From: Gymnogyps californianus
Lineage: Eukaryota; Chordata; Aves; Accipitriformes; Cathartidae
Reading direction: 5' to 3'
DNA length: 64,000 bases
Assembly: GCF_018139145.2 (NCBI RefSeq)
Contig: NC_059481.1
Coordinates: 2,220,368-2,284,367, forward strand
In this document: in pieces, positions 18,701-31,400 of the stretch
How positions within the stretch are numbered: position 1 is the first letter of the stretch
How the letters are laid out: every line of letters starts with the position of its first letter
Translations under genes and position numbers: made by a program
Notes under the pieces: generated by a model
The model's database searches: none
Told to the model about the DNA's origin: nothing
Seen by the model: only the letters and a program-made list of their open reading frames with translations

Positions 18701-21700
18701 AACTGAGGCAGCGCTGAGGGGGGTCTCTTGCTTGGGGGGGGGGGGCTGTGCCTCAATTTCCCCACTCTTTCCCCCCCCACTCTAAATAACAGGCTTATTA
18801 AGGCTGGTCCCTTCCGAGTGCAAAATGTCCCTGTCCCCCCCCCCCCCGCCCCATCGTGGGTCATATTTGGGGTCATTTTCTGCAGGATCTGTAAAAAAAC
18901 ACCAGCGCGCCTGGGATGCAGGAGCATCATCCTAGCAAAGGTCCCTGCCGCAGGACTTGCCTGGGCAGGAGGAAAATAACAACCACGGGTCTGTATGTGC
19001 GTGGGGGGGCTGGTCTGGGGGGGGACCCCAACGAGGGGAGGGAATCGGCCCAAAGCAGGGATCCAGCCTGGGAAAATCCATCCAGTTTAGCAGCAATGGG
19101 AGCAAGGAGAGATTCTTGTCCTAGAGTTGAACCGCGACGATAGGTGGCAATCCCAGGTCTGCAAGAGGCGAGGTGGCGTGTGCGCATACGTGTTATTTAT
19201 TGCCTCCTACCGGGTATGTTCAAAAGTGCTGAACACGCTTTTTGGCGTGGACCCGAACTGACTCATCCTTTAGCGAGCAGCTCGTCGCGAGATGAGGCTT
19301 TGGGGGCTCTTCTGATTCCCGCAGAACATTCAGGTCGGGGTCCAGCGGCGGCAGGAGTGCTGGGGTGCGTGGCAGATGTCGGCGAGCAATCCCTCGGTCC
19401 ACAGCCTTACTGGAATGATATTTTCCAGGGTAATCACATGGCCGGGAGGAAGTTTTCAGCAGGAACCTCCTCCGTGCAATAATTTGCACCTGAAGCTCAG
19501 CCGGGGACAACGCGGCCGTCCGGGTCCCCAACGACCACGACACTCTCTCCTCTGCTCCCGGGCTCTGATTTCCTCTGATAGCAAGTTAATGCCAGCTCAT
19601 CCTCTGCCTCTGCCGTTAACCAAGCAGAGCCGAAAAGCAGCGGGGATATTAGGACAGTAATTTGGGGAAAGAGCGGAGGTGGTAAAACTGAGATGGAGGT
19701 GCTGCTCCTGGGAAACCCACCTTGGACCGGCGATGCGGGACCGGGTGAGGCCTCACCTCCGAACACGCACAGTGGATCCGGTGAAGGTGATGAAAGATAT
19801 CAAATGATTTTGGCCAGAGGGGGACCTGAATAAGCTACAGTGGGGCATAAAACGAGCGGCTGAGACATGGGCTGGGGAGGAAAGACCTCTCCATCCATGA
19901 CTTGCTCTTCCCCTCTCCCGTAGGCATCTGCTCGTCGCCTCTGTCATGGGTATCAGCAGCCCAGGGAGTTTCGCTCCGAGCCAGGTTGATAATAGATGCT
20001 TGAAAATAGCCAGTGCTAGAGAGCGGGACCCATAGTGTCAGCACTGCCCAAACCCCACCTTGGAAAGTCTTGGAAAACGTAAGGCAGCAGAAATGTCCCT
20101 GCAGGGATGTCCAAAGCCTCCAGCATGAGGTCGGAGGCCAGAGCTGTGTTTCCCACCACCTTCTGAAACTCTCTGGATGGTGTCTTGAGGATGGGAAATG
20201 AGGGGGAGCCAGGGAGCTCTACCCCTGGAAAAGGGACAGAAAGTCTCAGCCTTTAAGAGACAGCCGAGAAGCCAAACCCGCAGCACGCCCCACCTTTCGC
20301 TCCTGCTTTCCTTTGCTCCAAAGCCCAGGATGGACACCCTCAGCTGCTCCCATGCTGAGGGGCACCCCGGCCTCGAGCACCCCCAGCTCTGGGGGCAAAG
20401 TGGCGGCTGCGGGGAGGGATGTCCGTCCCTCCTGCCTCGCTCCTGCTGTGAAAGCCGCCGTGTTTCCAGCTGCTGGTGGATTCGTCATTTGTGGAGGAAG
20501 AATAGAGAGTGTTTTGGGTTTTTTTCAAAATTTATTTTCTGCTTTTATTTGCTGCTTTGCAAAGCCCGAATTCCTCCCTGCAAAGAACTCGGCTTTCAGC
20601 AGCAGCTTCCCCGAGGATGCTGCTTCCCACCTGTGCATCACAGCCCAGATTCAGAGGGTCATGGACGACCCCGCTCTCAGCATCTCATGTCCCTTGTGAC
20701 TGATCCATGTCCCCCATCTCCCTGCCAGATCCTCTCCTATCCCATCCCACCTTCCTCGGGGTCTCCCAGAGGAGTTGGGGGGAACCCCCAGATGCTGCCC
20801 AGCTTTGGTACCCCACTGATGGAGGGTCGGGGTTTCCCCACGGGAGGGACATGGCTGGAGCGCGATGGAGAGAGAGGAGCGGTTTTATTCCCACCTCCCT
20901 AATCTCTCTCCCTCCCTCATTCTGCAATCTTTATTTATGCTTTTCGTTAGATCTGATTTACTGGGGATTTTCCCATTGCAGCAGGAAAACTGCTGGGAGG
21001 GGATTTCTCTGCAAAGCTTTCGGGCTCGCAGGCATTTTCTTTTCCAGGGTCGTGCCAGCCTGGTTCCTCCGGGGTGGCTCTTGGCTCGGCAAGGCTTAGC
21101 AGGGGACCTCCATGGCAGGGGGTCCCCTCCGTCTCCCCAAAATCGCCTGTCGCGGCCCCGGGATGGAGCTGGTCCCCATTGTCATGCTGCTGGCAGGTGC
21201 CCTTCACTGCCGAGCCCGCTGATGTATCGCTTCCCTGCCGTGACTCACTGGCACAGATCTAATTTCTAATTAAATAGCAATTCTTTTCAGAGCCATTTAT
21301 TTCTGTTTCTTTTGTATTTTGATTGGAGTGTCAGTCAGTTTTTCACCAGTTTGTCAATTCCTCTTTCCCTAAAGATTAGCTAGGAGAGATGTGAGAATAC
21401 AGAAATACGTGTTAGCAGCACCGAGCCTGGGAGCGCCTCGGGTCCCAGCTGCCCGGGGAAAACCTGCAGAGAATATGGTAAGAAGCTGAGAAGGAGAAAG
21501 AAAACAATCCCTGAAGAAGCCTGTTTCAAAATCTGTTTTTCTCCCCATCTCCATCGCCCTTCCCTGGCCTGCAGACCCACAAGTCCCATTCTGCCGTGTT
21601 CCCGCAGCAGCAGACGGTGCCTTCTCCCAGGAGAAATCCCACGGGATGCTCACGGTGAAACAGCCTTCTCCTGGATTAACTTTATCCTTGGGCCATTTGA

Positions 21701-24700
21701 AACATGGGACATGGAAATTCATCTCTGAGATGCTCCAGAACGTGGTCCTTGATGCTCAGCACGTGGTTTGGGGGAGAAGGGGGCTCCTCTGCCTGCCGGG
21801 GTCTTGGCTCCCCGGGGCAAGGGCTGGGGTGAAATCAAAATCCTCGCACTCAGTGAATAGTTAGGGATTTTTTTGGTGAGATGGTCCATGATGGGCTCTT
21901 TTTGGGGGCTTGAGTCCATTGCTCACCAGAAAAGCCCGTCAGCTCCAGTGCTGCCTGCTCTGCCTGGTGTTGGTGTCATGGTCGGCACCCTCAACACCAC
22001 GCTCCAGCTCAAACCCACATCATGGAGGGTCCAAATCCCCAAAATTCCCAGTGTCTGCTCGTCCCAGCGAGCAGAGCATCCTTAAATTTCAAATCGCAGC
22101 CTGGCCATGGTGAGGATGAGGAGTAGAAACGGCCGCCGGTGTTGAGCAGCGATGGTTTTGCTCAGCCAATTTGCTCAGGCCACGTGTTGCGGCCGGGTGA
22201 TTTCAGGTCGCCTTGTTGCTTTTAAGCGGGTAGAAAGAAAAAAAGCCTATTAAAATGGAGTGGCAGCATGGGTGTGACTTGTAAAACCATCTGCTTTGTT
22301 GGGAACGGGACATGGGAAAATTCACAACTGCTTTCCAAAGATGCTTTCAAAATGGGAAACTGCTCCTACCCTGAGAAAAAGGTTATATTTTAATGAATTT
22401 GTGTATCTTGACGGAAAATGTGTATCCCATCACGTAGGGCTGTTGGCCTGTGGTATACTGACTTGTCTGGCTCTTGTATAAAGCCCTGGAGCAAATCACC
22501 ACCCCAGCTGATAGCCCAAAGAAACCCAAAGGCACTCAAACCTCCCTCCCCAGGGCTTTTAGCCCAGACACATCCCACCTGGGGAGGGTGGGACCATCCG
22601 TATAAAAGGATTCAAGGGGCCTCAGCATCCCCCTAAAGGGTTTTGGAGCGAGGGGGTTTCTTCTGGTGCTGAGGGTTTTGGCAAGGGGAGGTTGTCCCCA
22701 CACAAGCTGTGGAGGAGCTGGCACCGGTGAGCAGTGAGTAACCACAAAGTGGGGTTTTTCTCCCCGGGATTGGGTCCTTTGGGGTTTATTTCCTGATTTC
22801 CAAACTCTTTAGAGGGTCTGGGCTACTTGGAGCTGCTTTTAATGAAGTTTTTCTATCTTAATGGGTCCTTGTTGCTGCTGGGCTGGGCTGGGGATGGATA
22901 TGGGACTCTCTCTATCGCCAGGTCAGCTAAAAGCCCTGTGGAAATGCTGCTCTCTTCCTTAATGTTAAAAAAACCTTGGTCTTAGATGGAGACAAGGCAT
23001 CCCCAGCATTTTCACCCTGGTCTGGGACTTATCCCTTACTTGGATGGATGGATGGAGTTAGGAGCATCCTTGCTTTCACAACCAGTGGATCTGGATGTCT
23101 CTGGGTTTGGGCAGAGGTATCCGATCCCCCACAGCCAGGGAAATCAATGTGGCTTCGTGCCCTTATTCATTTCTTGTCGGGGAAAGCGTGCCGGGCTTGC
23201 ATTGAAGTATGAAATGAAGTAGGCAGGGAGTAGGGAGAGCAAATATTAGCGTTCTTAATGGCCTTTTGTTTTACTAGCAAAACCGCTATTAATCACCCCG
23301 GCGAGGGGAGCCGAGTCTGCTCAGGGATGGCTTATCTGTGCAAACAGCGCTGGAAATTAGCAGAGGGGAGACCTCTGAGCATCCACGCTGACGCGCGAGC
23401 ATGGAGTGAGCATGGGGTCCGGCAGAGCTGGGGGTGCCCTAAATGGGCAGCCTTAAAAATGCGCATTTTTGGCTTTGCTAGAGAGGTAGAGATGTCTGCT
23501 GGGGGGCAAGAGGCTCCAGTGGAGAGCATGGGGCTGAAAACCCCTGGATGATGCTTCCTGCTGAGCTGGCATCAATGCTCCGTGCCTCAGTTTCCCTTTG
23601 GTTTCTGTGTTTGGGCTGAAAGTGCTCCAGGAGAGCAGGGAAGGTGTGGGGAGGCTGGTGGGCAGCAGGCAGATGGCACCAGGGATTGGGGTGAATAGAA
23701 GTTATTCTGGTCCTTAGCCTGGGCTGAGTTGAGCCCCTGGCAAGCATCTGCTGGGATCAAACGTTAAAGTATCTTTTCTGCCATCCTCAGCTTGTACACG
23801 GCTGTCTTGTTTGGAGTTTGGCGTGCCATATTTTAAGTGGAAATCTTTCTTAAGGATGCTGGTTTGAAGTGTGGCTCAGCAGGCTTTGTGCTCCTCTGGG
23901 GCTGCCCAGCTGGGAGGACTGGGGAGGTACCAGGGATGCAGCAAGGCTGGGCTTGGAGGAGCCCCAGCAGCAGCCAAGGGCTGTGGGCCAGCGCTGGAGC
24001 TTGACAGCAAAGCAGATTTTTCCAGCTGCTTTTCAAAAAAAAAAAAAAAACCACCAACCTACCCAAATAAATGCTGAAAGGAAAAATAAGCCTTTCCCCA
24101 AAGCTTTGGAAGAGGGTTTTCCAGCTTCCCTTGCACTTTCCTTTCCCTTCGAGGGATGCAGCATCAGCAGGGATGTTCTGTGAATGAAATGCTGATTTGG
24201 CCCAGAACTGCATCGTTTTTCCCCCCCCCCATTTGACACCTGCCAGGACGATTACACCGGAGTAGGACGGTGCTGGGGCAGGAGATGTCCTTGGGAGCTC
24301 TGGGCTCGGTCCTGTCCTCAGGGAGACCCTCTGCAAGGAGAATACCAAGCAGATGGACCTGACCTGCGCCAAGGGGACCTTGTGCTAATCTCATTTCTGC
24401 GTCTTGCAGAGTGCCTGCCTGCAGGATTAGGCCAACTCCTTGGCCTTCATTTACATTTTTAAAAGCCTTGTCCATGACCTTATCCGAGTTTCTGGCTCTC
24501 GTCCGTCTTCTGTAGTTCTGTGGGGACTGAGCTGTGCTGGCGAGGGCTCGGAGATGCTCCAGCATGGCCGGGCTGGGGAGATGGCTATAAATAGGAAGGA
24601 TAAAATCAGCGGGTTTAGGGGTGTGCTGACTTGTCGGCTTTGAAGACCCCAAATGATTTCAGGGGTCTCCAAAAGCAAAGCTAGATTTCCAGGCTGAAGT

Positions 24701-27700
24701 CTGCAGGAGCCAGCTGAGCATCCCTTGGGACCAGCGGTCCTGGCAGAGCCCGGTCACAGCGATGCTCATTGAGATGACTTGGATTTAAGGATTTCTTGAT
24801 GTTCCCTGATAACTTCACCGCAGATCCCACTTTGTTTCTTGTTTGTTGGGATCGTCGTAGTGCTGGGGTGGGGAAACCGAATCTCCTGTTGCTGTATGTG
24901 ATCATCACAAGGGCTGGATGTAATTACAGCATCTTTTTCTGCCGGGCTCGTATCTTGGTGCTGAACCCAGGAACGTGAGAGTTGAGCCCTGGCAGGGGAA
25001 AGGTGACCTTGCTTGTGTTGCATGGGAAGGTTTCAATTTCAAATTCTTCATGATTTACGGTGTGCAATGATAAATAATTCATCAGGGGGACCTCTTGCCC
25101 CGGAGGGCAGCGGTGCGGTGAGGTGAGTGGGCTGCTGCAGAGCTGGCCGTGGGCACGGGGATGGGGCAGCTCCTGGGGCAGGCCTTAGGATGGGGGATAA
25201 ACTCTGCTCGTTTTGGCCACCACCTCCTTATTTCACTGATCAGAAGCTGCTGCTGCCTACTTGGAAATATTAATATTGATGGAGTTGGTTACTGCTCCCA
25301 TCTCGCCCAGCAGTGCCCATCCCCATGGTGTCTGGTCCAGGAGGGTCTGAGCCATCCCATGGTGCTCCAGTTGTGATTCACCGGTTAGCCAAAATAGAAA
25401 TTTCTATCAAAATTGCTTTCAAACAAAATCTTTTTTGCAGTAGGAATGGAAAAGCAAAATCACAGGGAGTTTCCGAACGCAAATCTCCTTTTCCGTGGCA
25501 GTGGCTTGTTTAAATGCTGCAGCGAAACAGCGCTGGCATCCTTCAGGCACAAACAACTCTGAAACTTGGACAAAGGCATGGAAATTTGGGGGTTGCCAAG
25601 TGTTCTGTGGGTAGTTTTGGGCTGAATTTTTTTTTTCCTGGAAAACTTTGGCTGTCTCTGCTCCAGGGCCCTGCTTAGCGTGGTGAATTTGCAAATGAAA
25701 ATCCTTTAAGCTTGGTAACAACCAAAGGGTTTTGTGCCTTGGGGCTGGGTGAGTCCACTAATGTGATGTATGAAAGGCTGTTAGAAACACCAAATGTTAT
25801 TGGTGTTGATATTTTTTGGGGGCAGATGTATTAAATCTGCTTGGTTTCATGGCAGGATTAATTAGTGGTAGTCAGAACTGCCCAAGATGGTGGGAAACCC
25901 ATGCGATAATGTGCTTTTTCATGTCGTCTCCCTTGATTGCTCTTGCCCAGGTAACGTTGCTAGTTAAAAAATTTAAAGCATGGTATTATGCCCTGGCTGT
26001 GGCTTAGCACGTGGGCTGGGTGCTGGACAAGGACAGGGTGCCTAGCACAGCCTCATACAAGACAACAGAGAATCTTCCCTGCTGCATGGGTGGCTTTAAA
26101 GGCCAGGAATAGCTTAAAAAAAAAAAAAAAAGCTCAAAACCCCATTTTCCTCCTTCTTGCGCTGCCAACTTCTGTCACAGCCTGGTCCCATGTCTGCTTG
26201 GGGCATCCCTGACCAGGCTGGGGGGGAAATTTAGTGCAGGATTCTCCTGGAGGAGGGATGATTTTTAGCAGCGTTGCGTTTCCATGACGACCTGCGCAGC
26301 ATCCCGGGAGCCAGGACCGTGCACATATGCACACCCTAAGATGCAAATACCTGGGAAATTGGGGGTGTGTGGGGGGAAATAGCTACAGCTTTGCTGAGTC
26401 ACTGCTGGCTCGTATTTATAGGCACTGGCAAAGCTCACTTTGGGATGCTAATAATATATTTTGTTAATCAGAGACCACAGCGGAGAGCTTCTTGCCTTCT
26501 AATTTCCTGCCGTGGCAGAGCTAGGGCTCGTTAAATAAACAGCCATGGTGCTTTCGAGGGGGGAGAAAAAGCCAAGAATTGCCCCCAAAATCTCCTGCGA
26601 GCTGGTGGGGAGGAGGAAGGAGCTTGTGCATCCCTCTTGGGTTCGGGCTGTCACCCTGGGAAAGCCCCTTCCCTGCACCTTTTGATACCGCAGGGTTTGC
26701 ACATCACCCTGCACCGTGCTGCGGGGACCCACGGACGCAACCAGGCTGGAAAACTAGCATCAACGAGGCCAAACTTTGCGCTGGATTTTATTCCTCCAAA
26801 GCTGGCGAGGGGCTCCTTGCATTGCTCGTCCCTTCCCTCGGGTCACCCCGGGCTGTTGTCCCTGCTGCCACCTTCCCTAAACCCCCCCGGGAGGTGACCT
26901 CCCCAGGAGGGGAGTTTCAATGTGGCTGTTAATGTTCTGCAGCAGCTTTTAAGACACAGTGGCAGTTTTGCATAAAACATCCTTCAGATGAATATTTTAA
27001 ATGGACTTTAGTAAGATGCTAATGGGTTTTCACAGTTGATGAAATTAAGGCCGCGTTCCTTCAAACCTTGAGGAGCTGACTTTGAAGGGCTTCTGTTTTT
27101 TTTATCTTGCTGTTTTTTACAATTCCTTCTCTGGTTGACGTTTGCTTTCCTCCTTCCGTTAAGAAGTGTTCGTTTTGGTGTCCCCTGCCCTGGTGGGATG
27201 CTCCTAGGCAAGGTCTGTGGCAAAGAACGTCTCAGCCCATCGGAAGAAATATGGGGAGCTGCAGGCAGGGTTGTGTTGGGTTTGGCTTGGCGAGGAGCCA
27301 TCCATCCATGAGCCTGGTGGAAAGGGCTTTGTAGCCTACAGAAGTTTGGGATTTCCAGATTTTTTTGGGGATCATCTCGAGTTTAAGAAGTGAAGATGAG
27401 TGAGGTGCAGTCCCCATTTCCCAGGTCTACTGGGAAAGGAGAAAAATGGGCTTTAGATGTCCATCTCTTGTCCCTTGCTCTGCTCCTCGCACCGGGTTTA
27501 CAGCTTTTCCATGAGCAGGTCCTTCCTACCATCTGCTGTTGAGTCTTGGTCCTCACGTGGCTGTGGTTACCCTGAATTTCTACCCCTTGTTTGTTGGTTT
27601 AAAAGCAAAAGCTGGTGTTCCCGGGGCCAGGTGAGCTGCCTGAGGATGCATGCTCTCCATGAATGGTGTGAAGGAGGAATTTCATTCCTCTGCTGATGAG

Positions 27701-28341
27701 CCTGGGAGGGTTTAATGGCCCCTGCAAGAGTTGTATTGTGTCTCAAAGCCTTTCCTACTCCAGCACTGCCCATGGAGGAGAGGCTGGGACAGGGATCTGA
27801 ATGAGCAGAGCTAGATGATGCTGAGAGCCCACCAGAACCACGTGTGGCATCTTCTCCCTCTCCTTCCCCCATCTTGAGCCCCTCCAAGAAGAAATGGGGA
27901 CCCTGCAGGGCATGGGGCATCCCAGTGGGCTGTGTCTGCCTGGGGACTTCCCAGCTGCTTCCTTGCCGCAGTCATTCATAGCTTTCAAAATCATCCGGCA
28001 CATGTTTCAGCTTTGGTCTCCTCTTTGTTAGGAGCCTTTTGGGACAGGCTGAACAAAATACAGCTGGCTGCTTCCCAGCTTTGGGGAAAATAGACATAAA
28101 TAATTCTGTGACTGATTTATTTTTTTTCCTGAAAGGTCCTGTAAGGGATGGGATGTGGATAGGATGCCGTGAAAAAGTGCTCCTAACCCTGTGCATGTTT
28201 GACTCTGCTCTTCTCGGTGTGCTTAGAGAGGATCTGTTCCTCCTTGTGAGCTGGAATACACCTGATGAAAATGCAAAGGATTTAAATCTTCATAACTCGG
28301 AAAGGATTAGACAAATTTTCCTGAAACCTTCTTTGCTTCAG
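18701..28341. other. Intergenic, no gene recognised
   Basis: No open frame here resembles a known protein. GC content falls to the right of the CpG island. Visible items are MIR-like cores (18,691-18,712, 18,747-18,765 and 23,581-23,600), an A-run at 24,035-24,050 and another at 26,116-26,131, and a MEF2-type CTATAAATAG at 24,585-24,594. Small overlapping frames on both strands are treated as chance. Confidence 0.6.
23581..23602 (+). repeat. MIR-like SINE core
   Basis: CGTGCCTCAGTTTCCCTTTG is the conserved MIR 3' core in sense orientation. Nothing else of the element is clear. Confidence 0.35.
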
Positions 28342-28482
28342 AGACGATGGCGAGATGTGTGTGCCATGCCTGAAACTTCAGAAGGCATCCCTTTAGTTAC
28401 ACGGGTTCAACCTTTCCGACTCAAAGACGTTTGCTACAAGGCTTGGATTACCCATCGCTATCTGCCTTGCTCCCTCTCTTCG
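28342..28482 (+). other. Candidate unassigned exon, 141 bp, phase 0
   Basis: A strong acceptor (CTTCTTTGCTTCAG ending at 28,341) and a consensus donor (GTAAGA at 28,483) bound 141 nt, or 47 codons. It is open in the phase-0 frame and lies inside a 167-codon open frame (28,039-28,542). The codons give a basic, aromatic-rich peptide (starting RRWRDV, later DVCYKAW) that I do not recognise. A second pyrimidine-rich acceptor-like site lies upstream near 28,116-28,135. No partner exon was identified. It could be part of an unannotated coding gene, an exon of a long non-coding RNA, or coincidence. Confidence 0.25.
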
Positions 28483-31400
28483 GTAAGAGCCAAGTGCTTA
28501 AGTATAGAAGCAACTGCAACATATATATATTGCTTCCCTTAAAGCTCATAGGAAAAATAGGATGGTTTGTTTAAACAGCTTTGCGGGTGCGTGGGCAGGA
28601 GTGAGGGAGGGTGCCGTGTGTTTGGGTGAGGTGGGGACGTGTCGCTGGAGCATCTGAGCTCTCGCTCGTGGGAGGGGGTGTGTAATATTGCACACGTGTG
28701 TGTGCTCGGATCACCTTGAGTTTTGGCTGCCGTTGAGTTTCAGCTCGGGGGGTGCTGAGCTGCTGCTGCTGCGCTGTAGGGTTTCAGTGCTGCTGGTGCA
28801 TCTGGAGGATGCTCTCCCTGCCCCGATAGCAGCGTATCTGTTCCACTTCTGCACAGCAAAAGGAAAGCACCAGCTCTCCCCATGCTGAAAGTCAGACAAA
28901 ATTAACCCTTGTGTGTGGAGCAACTGGCTGGTGGCCCGTGACAGTCCTCTGAGCTCTGGGCTGTGCCCCCCAGCATGCGTTGGGGCTTTGAAGCTGTGGT
29001 TGGGCAGCTTTCTGTCGTGCGTGGGGTGCACAGCACCCCGTAAACCCCCAGGGGCTACGGGTGGGTCCTGCGTCTTGGCGTGATATCCCCTCCTCAAAGC
29101 ATTGCAGCTCCTGGAGGGGGACAGCCTGGACATGAAAGGATCCTCCCATGGGATCTGGGTGCTGTCTGGAGGTGGAGGGCTGAGGGTGCTTATGGTTGGC
29201 TTTGGCTGCAGATTGCCATCTCACCAGGGTTTTCTTCCCTTGCTCTCCCACCTGAAATCCCCACCTTGGGCCCTCCCTACCCAGCTGTAGGAAGGGAGAG
29301 GAGGTGCTGGAACCAGGCAGGAGGGCTGGTTTTATTTTGGAGGCACATCCCATCTGCCCAGTGGGAAACCCCAGGGATGCTGAGGCTTTAGGAGCAGGAG
29401 CACCACGGCCTCTTGTCAGACCCTGATGCCAGAACCGGGGCTGATCCAGCAACTTTTGCGTGCTCCCTGGTGCACCCAGGATATGAGTGTACAGTTACTT
29501 TGCAAATCCAACAGCTTGGAGATGTCCCACGAAACCTTCCCAGCCCTCGCTGTGTGGGTTTTGAGGCTGAGACCCCTCAAACTTCTTTCATGCAAAGAAG
29601 CGGGAGAGTGATGGGGAGAGATGGGAGCTTGGAGGCAGAGGAGGACCTCAAAGGACATGCTGCCCTTCCTGCTGGTGTGGCAACCCTGGAGGCCAAAGCT
29701 TGTGAGATGTCTCCTGGACCTTGTCCTTGCCCATCTCTTGCCCCTGTGGTAGCTCTGGATGCGGGATGCTCCTCCCTGCTCAGAGAGGTGTCCTGGGAAG
29801 AAGGCCCCCAAGAAAGGGGCAGTCCTGGTCTTCCATGTTACCCAAAAATGGTCAAAACCCTCAGCTCTGGTGATGTATCCCAAAATGAGAGTGTCTGAGA
29901 TGGGCTCTGGGAAGGAGAAATTGGGCTGTTTGTCCCCAGCAGTGTCCTCTGAGCTCAGAGGTGAGGAAAAGCATCAGGAAAACCAAACTGTTTTTTTTCC
30001 CTCTCCTTTCCAGCTCCCTTTTTTCTGTCACAAAAAATTGAGGTATTTTTAGAAACTGTTTCTGCGTGTATAAAAGGTGACTAGCCGAGGCTGTGCCATC
30101 TCTCCCAGAGTAATGCTACTCTGTGGGAATTACCCCCTGCTCCCGGGATCAGCATCTGTCCTGAGATGAAACAAGTCATGAGGGCTTAAAAATAGCTTTG
30201 AGAGGGTTATGTCATACCACTAGAAAACTAAGGAGAATGGGGGGGAAAAAAAAAAAGCCCCAAACTCCACAACCTCCTTAACTTAGTGCCTCCAGCCCTG
30301 ACTCCTCTGATGGTAATTCCCTGAGCCTGTATCCCTCTCTCTGCGCATCCCTTGTAGGAGATTTATCCTGAGGTCATGCCTTCCCTGTTTCAGGAAGGCA
30401 CAGTGGGACAGCAAGAAATAAGTGTACTGGGTGGTAAGGGGAGGGATTGAAATAAAACAAGCCTGTAAAAACATTTCCTAATGTCCTGTGCTTAGTCTGC
30501 TTGTTTTAATATTTCCCAGTTTCTGCTGCTGGGTGCATAAAAATACAAATTTTTACAGGTTTTTCCCTGTCCAGAGACACTAAATCTGTCTTTTTTTTTT
30601 TAATGCTTCCTGATGGTGTTTAGAGCTGGATGAATTTTTTCCGTCTTGCTGCAGGCTCTGATTTGCCTGGGACAGATGCTGAACAGGCTGCCCTGCATGG
30701 GGACAGCTATCCTGGGCTTTGAGAGGGCACATTTCTTCACTGGTAAAGAAGTTGAGAGTAACTTTGAGTTATTCTTAAGTGATATTAGAATAGCTTTTAA
30801 GTAGTAGAAAACATTTACTGCTGGCAGCTTGAGCTTAGGCAGGGGAGCAGCTAGAGCATGGTATGGGCTGGGATCTGAACTATGGTGTAGCATCTTAAGG
30901 GATGTAAGAACAGACAATCAGATTAAAAAAAAACCCTGTTACCCTAATCCTGCACTGGCAAAAGGGCTGAGCGCAGGTTCTGGCTCCTCGGTTGTGTTTG
31001 TGGTCCCTGGGCATGGATCCTTGCACTGCCGGAGGCTGAAGCTTGGAGGAGCAGTGGTGGGAGCAGGACCGGACTGTCCTGGGCTGCAGCATGCACTGAG
31101 TGTCCCCTCTGCTCTGCTGCTCTATTTTTTTTTTTCCATGCTTTGGGGTTTTTTTTTGCATTTGAATTCCCCAGTCCTCAGCGTGAGCATTGCATCTCCT
31201 TTCGCTCTTTTAATTTGCTCTTTCCCTGCACTGCGTATAAGGACCAGCCCCTTCTCCAGCCATGGGAGCTCCCAGGGCTGGGCAGGCAGGTCCCAGGAGA
31301 CACCCCCAAGGTTGAAGATCACCCCATTCCCACCCTCTTATGTTATCAGCACAAGACCAAGGCAAGGCAAATAAAATCTTTGCTCCTAAGCCGTGTTTTC

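Noticed and set aside
18488..18706. ATG in good context in the CpG island with a short plus-strand frame
   Set aside because: Composition is purely Gly, Ala, Pro and Arg. It is a CpG-island artefact unless RNA evidence shows otherwise.
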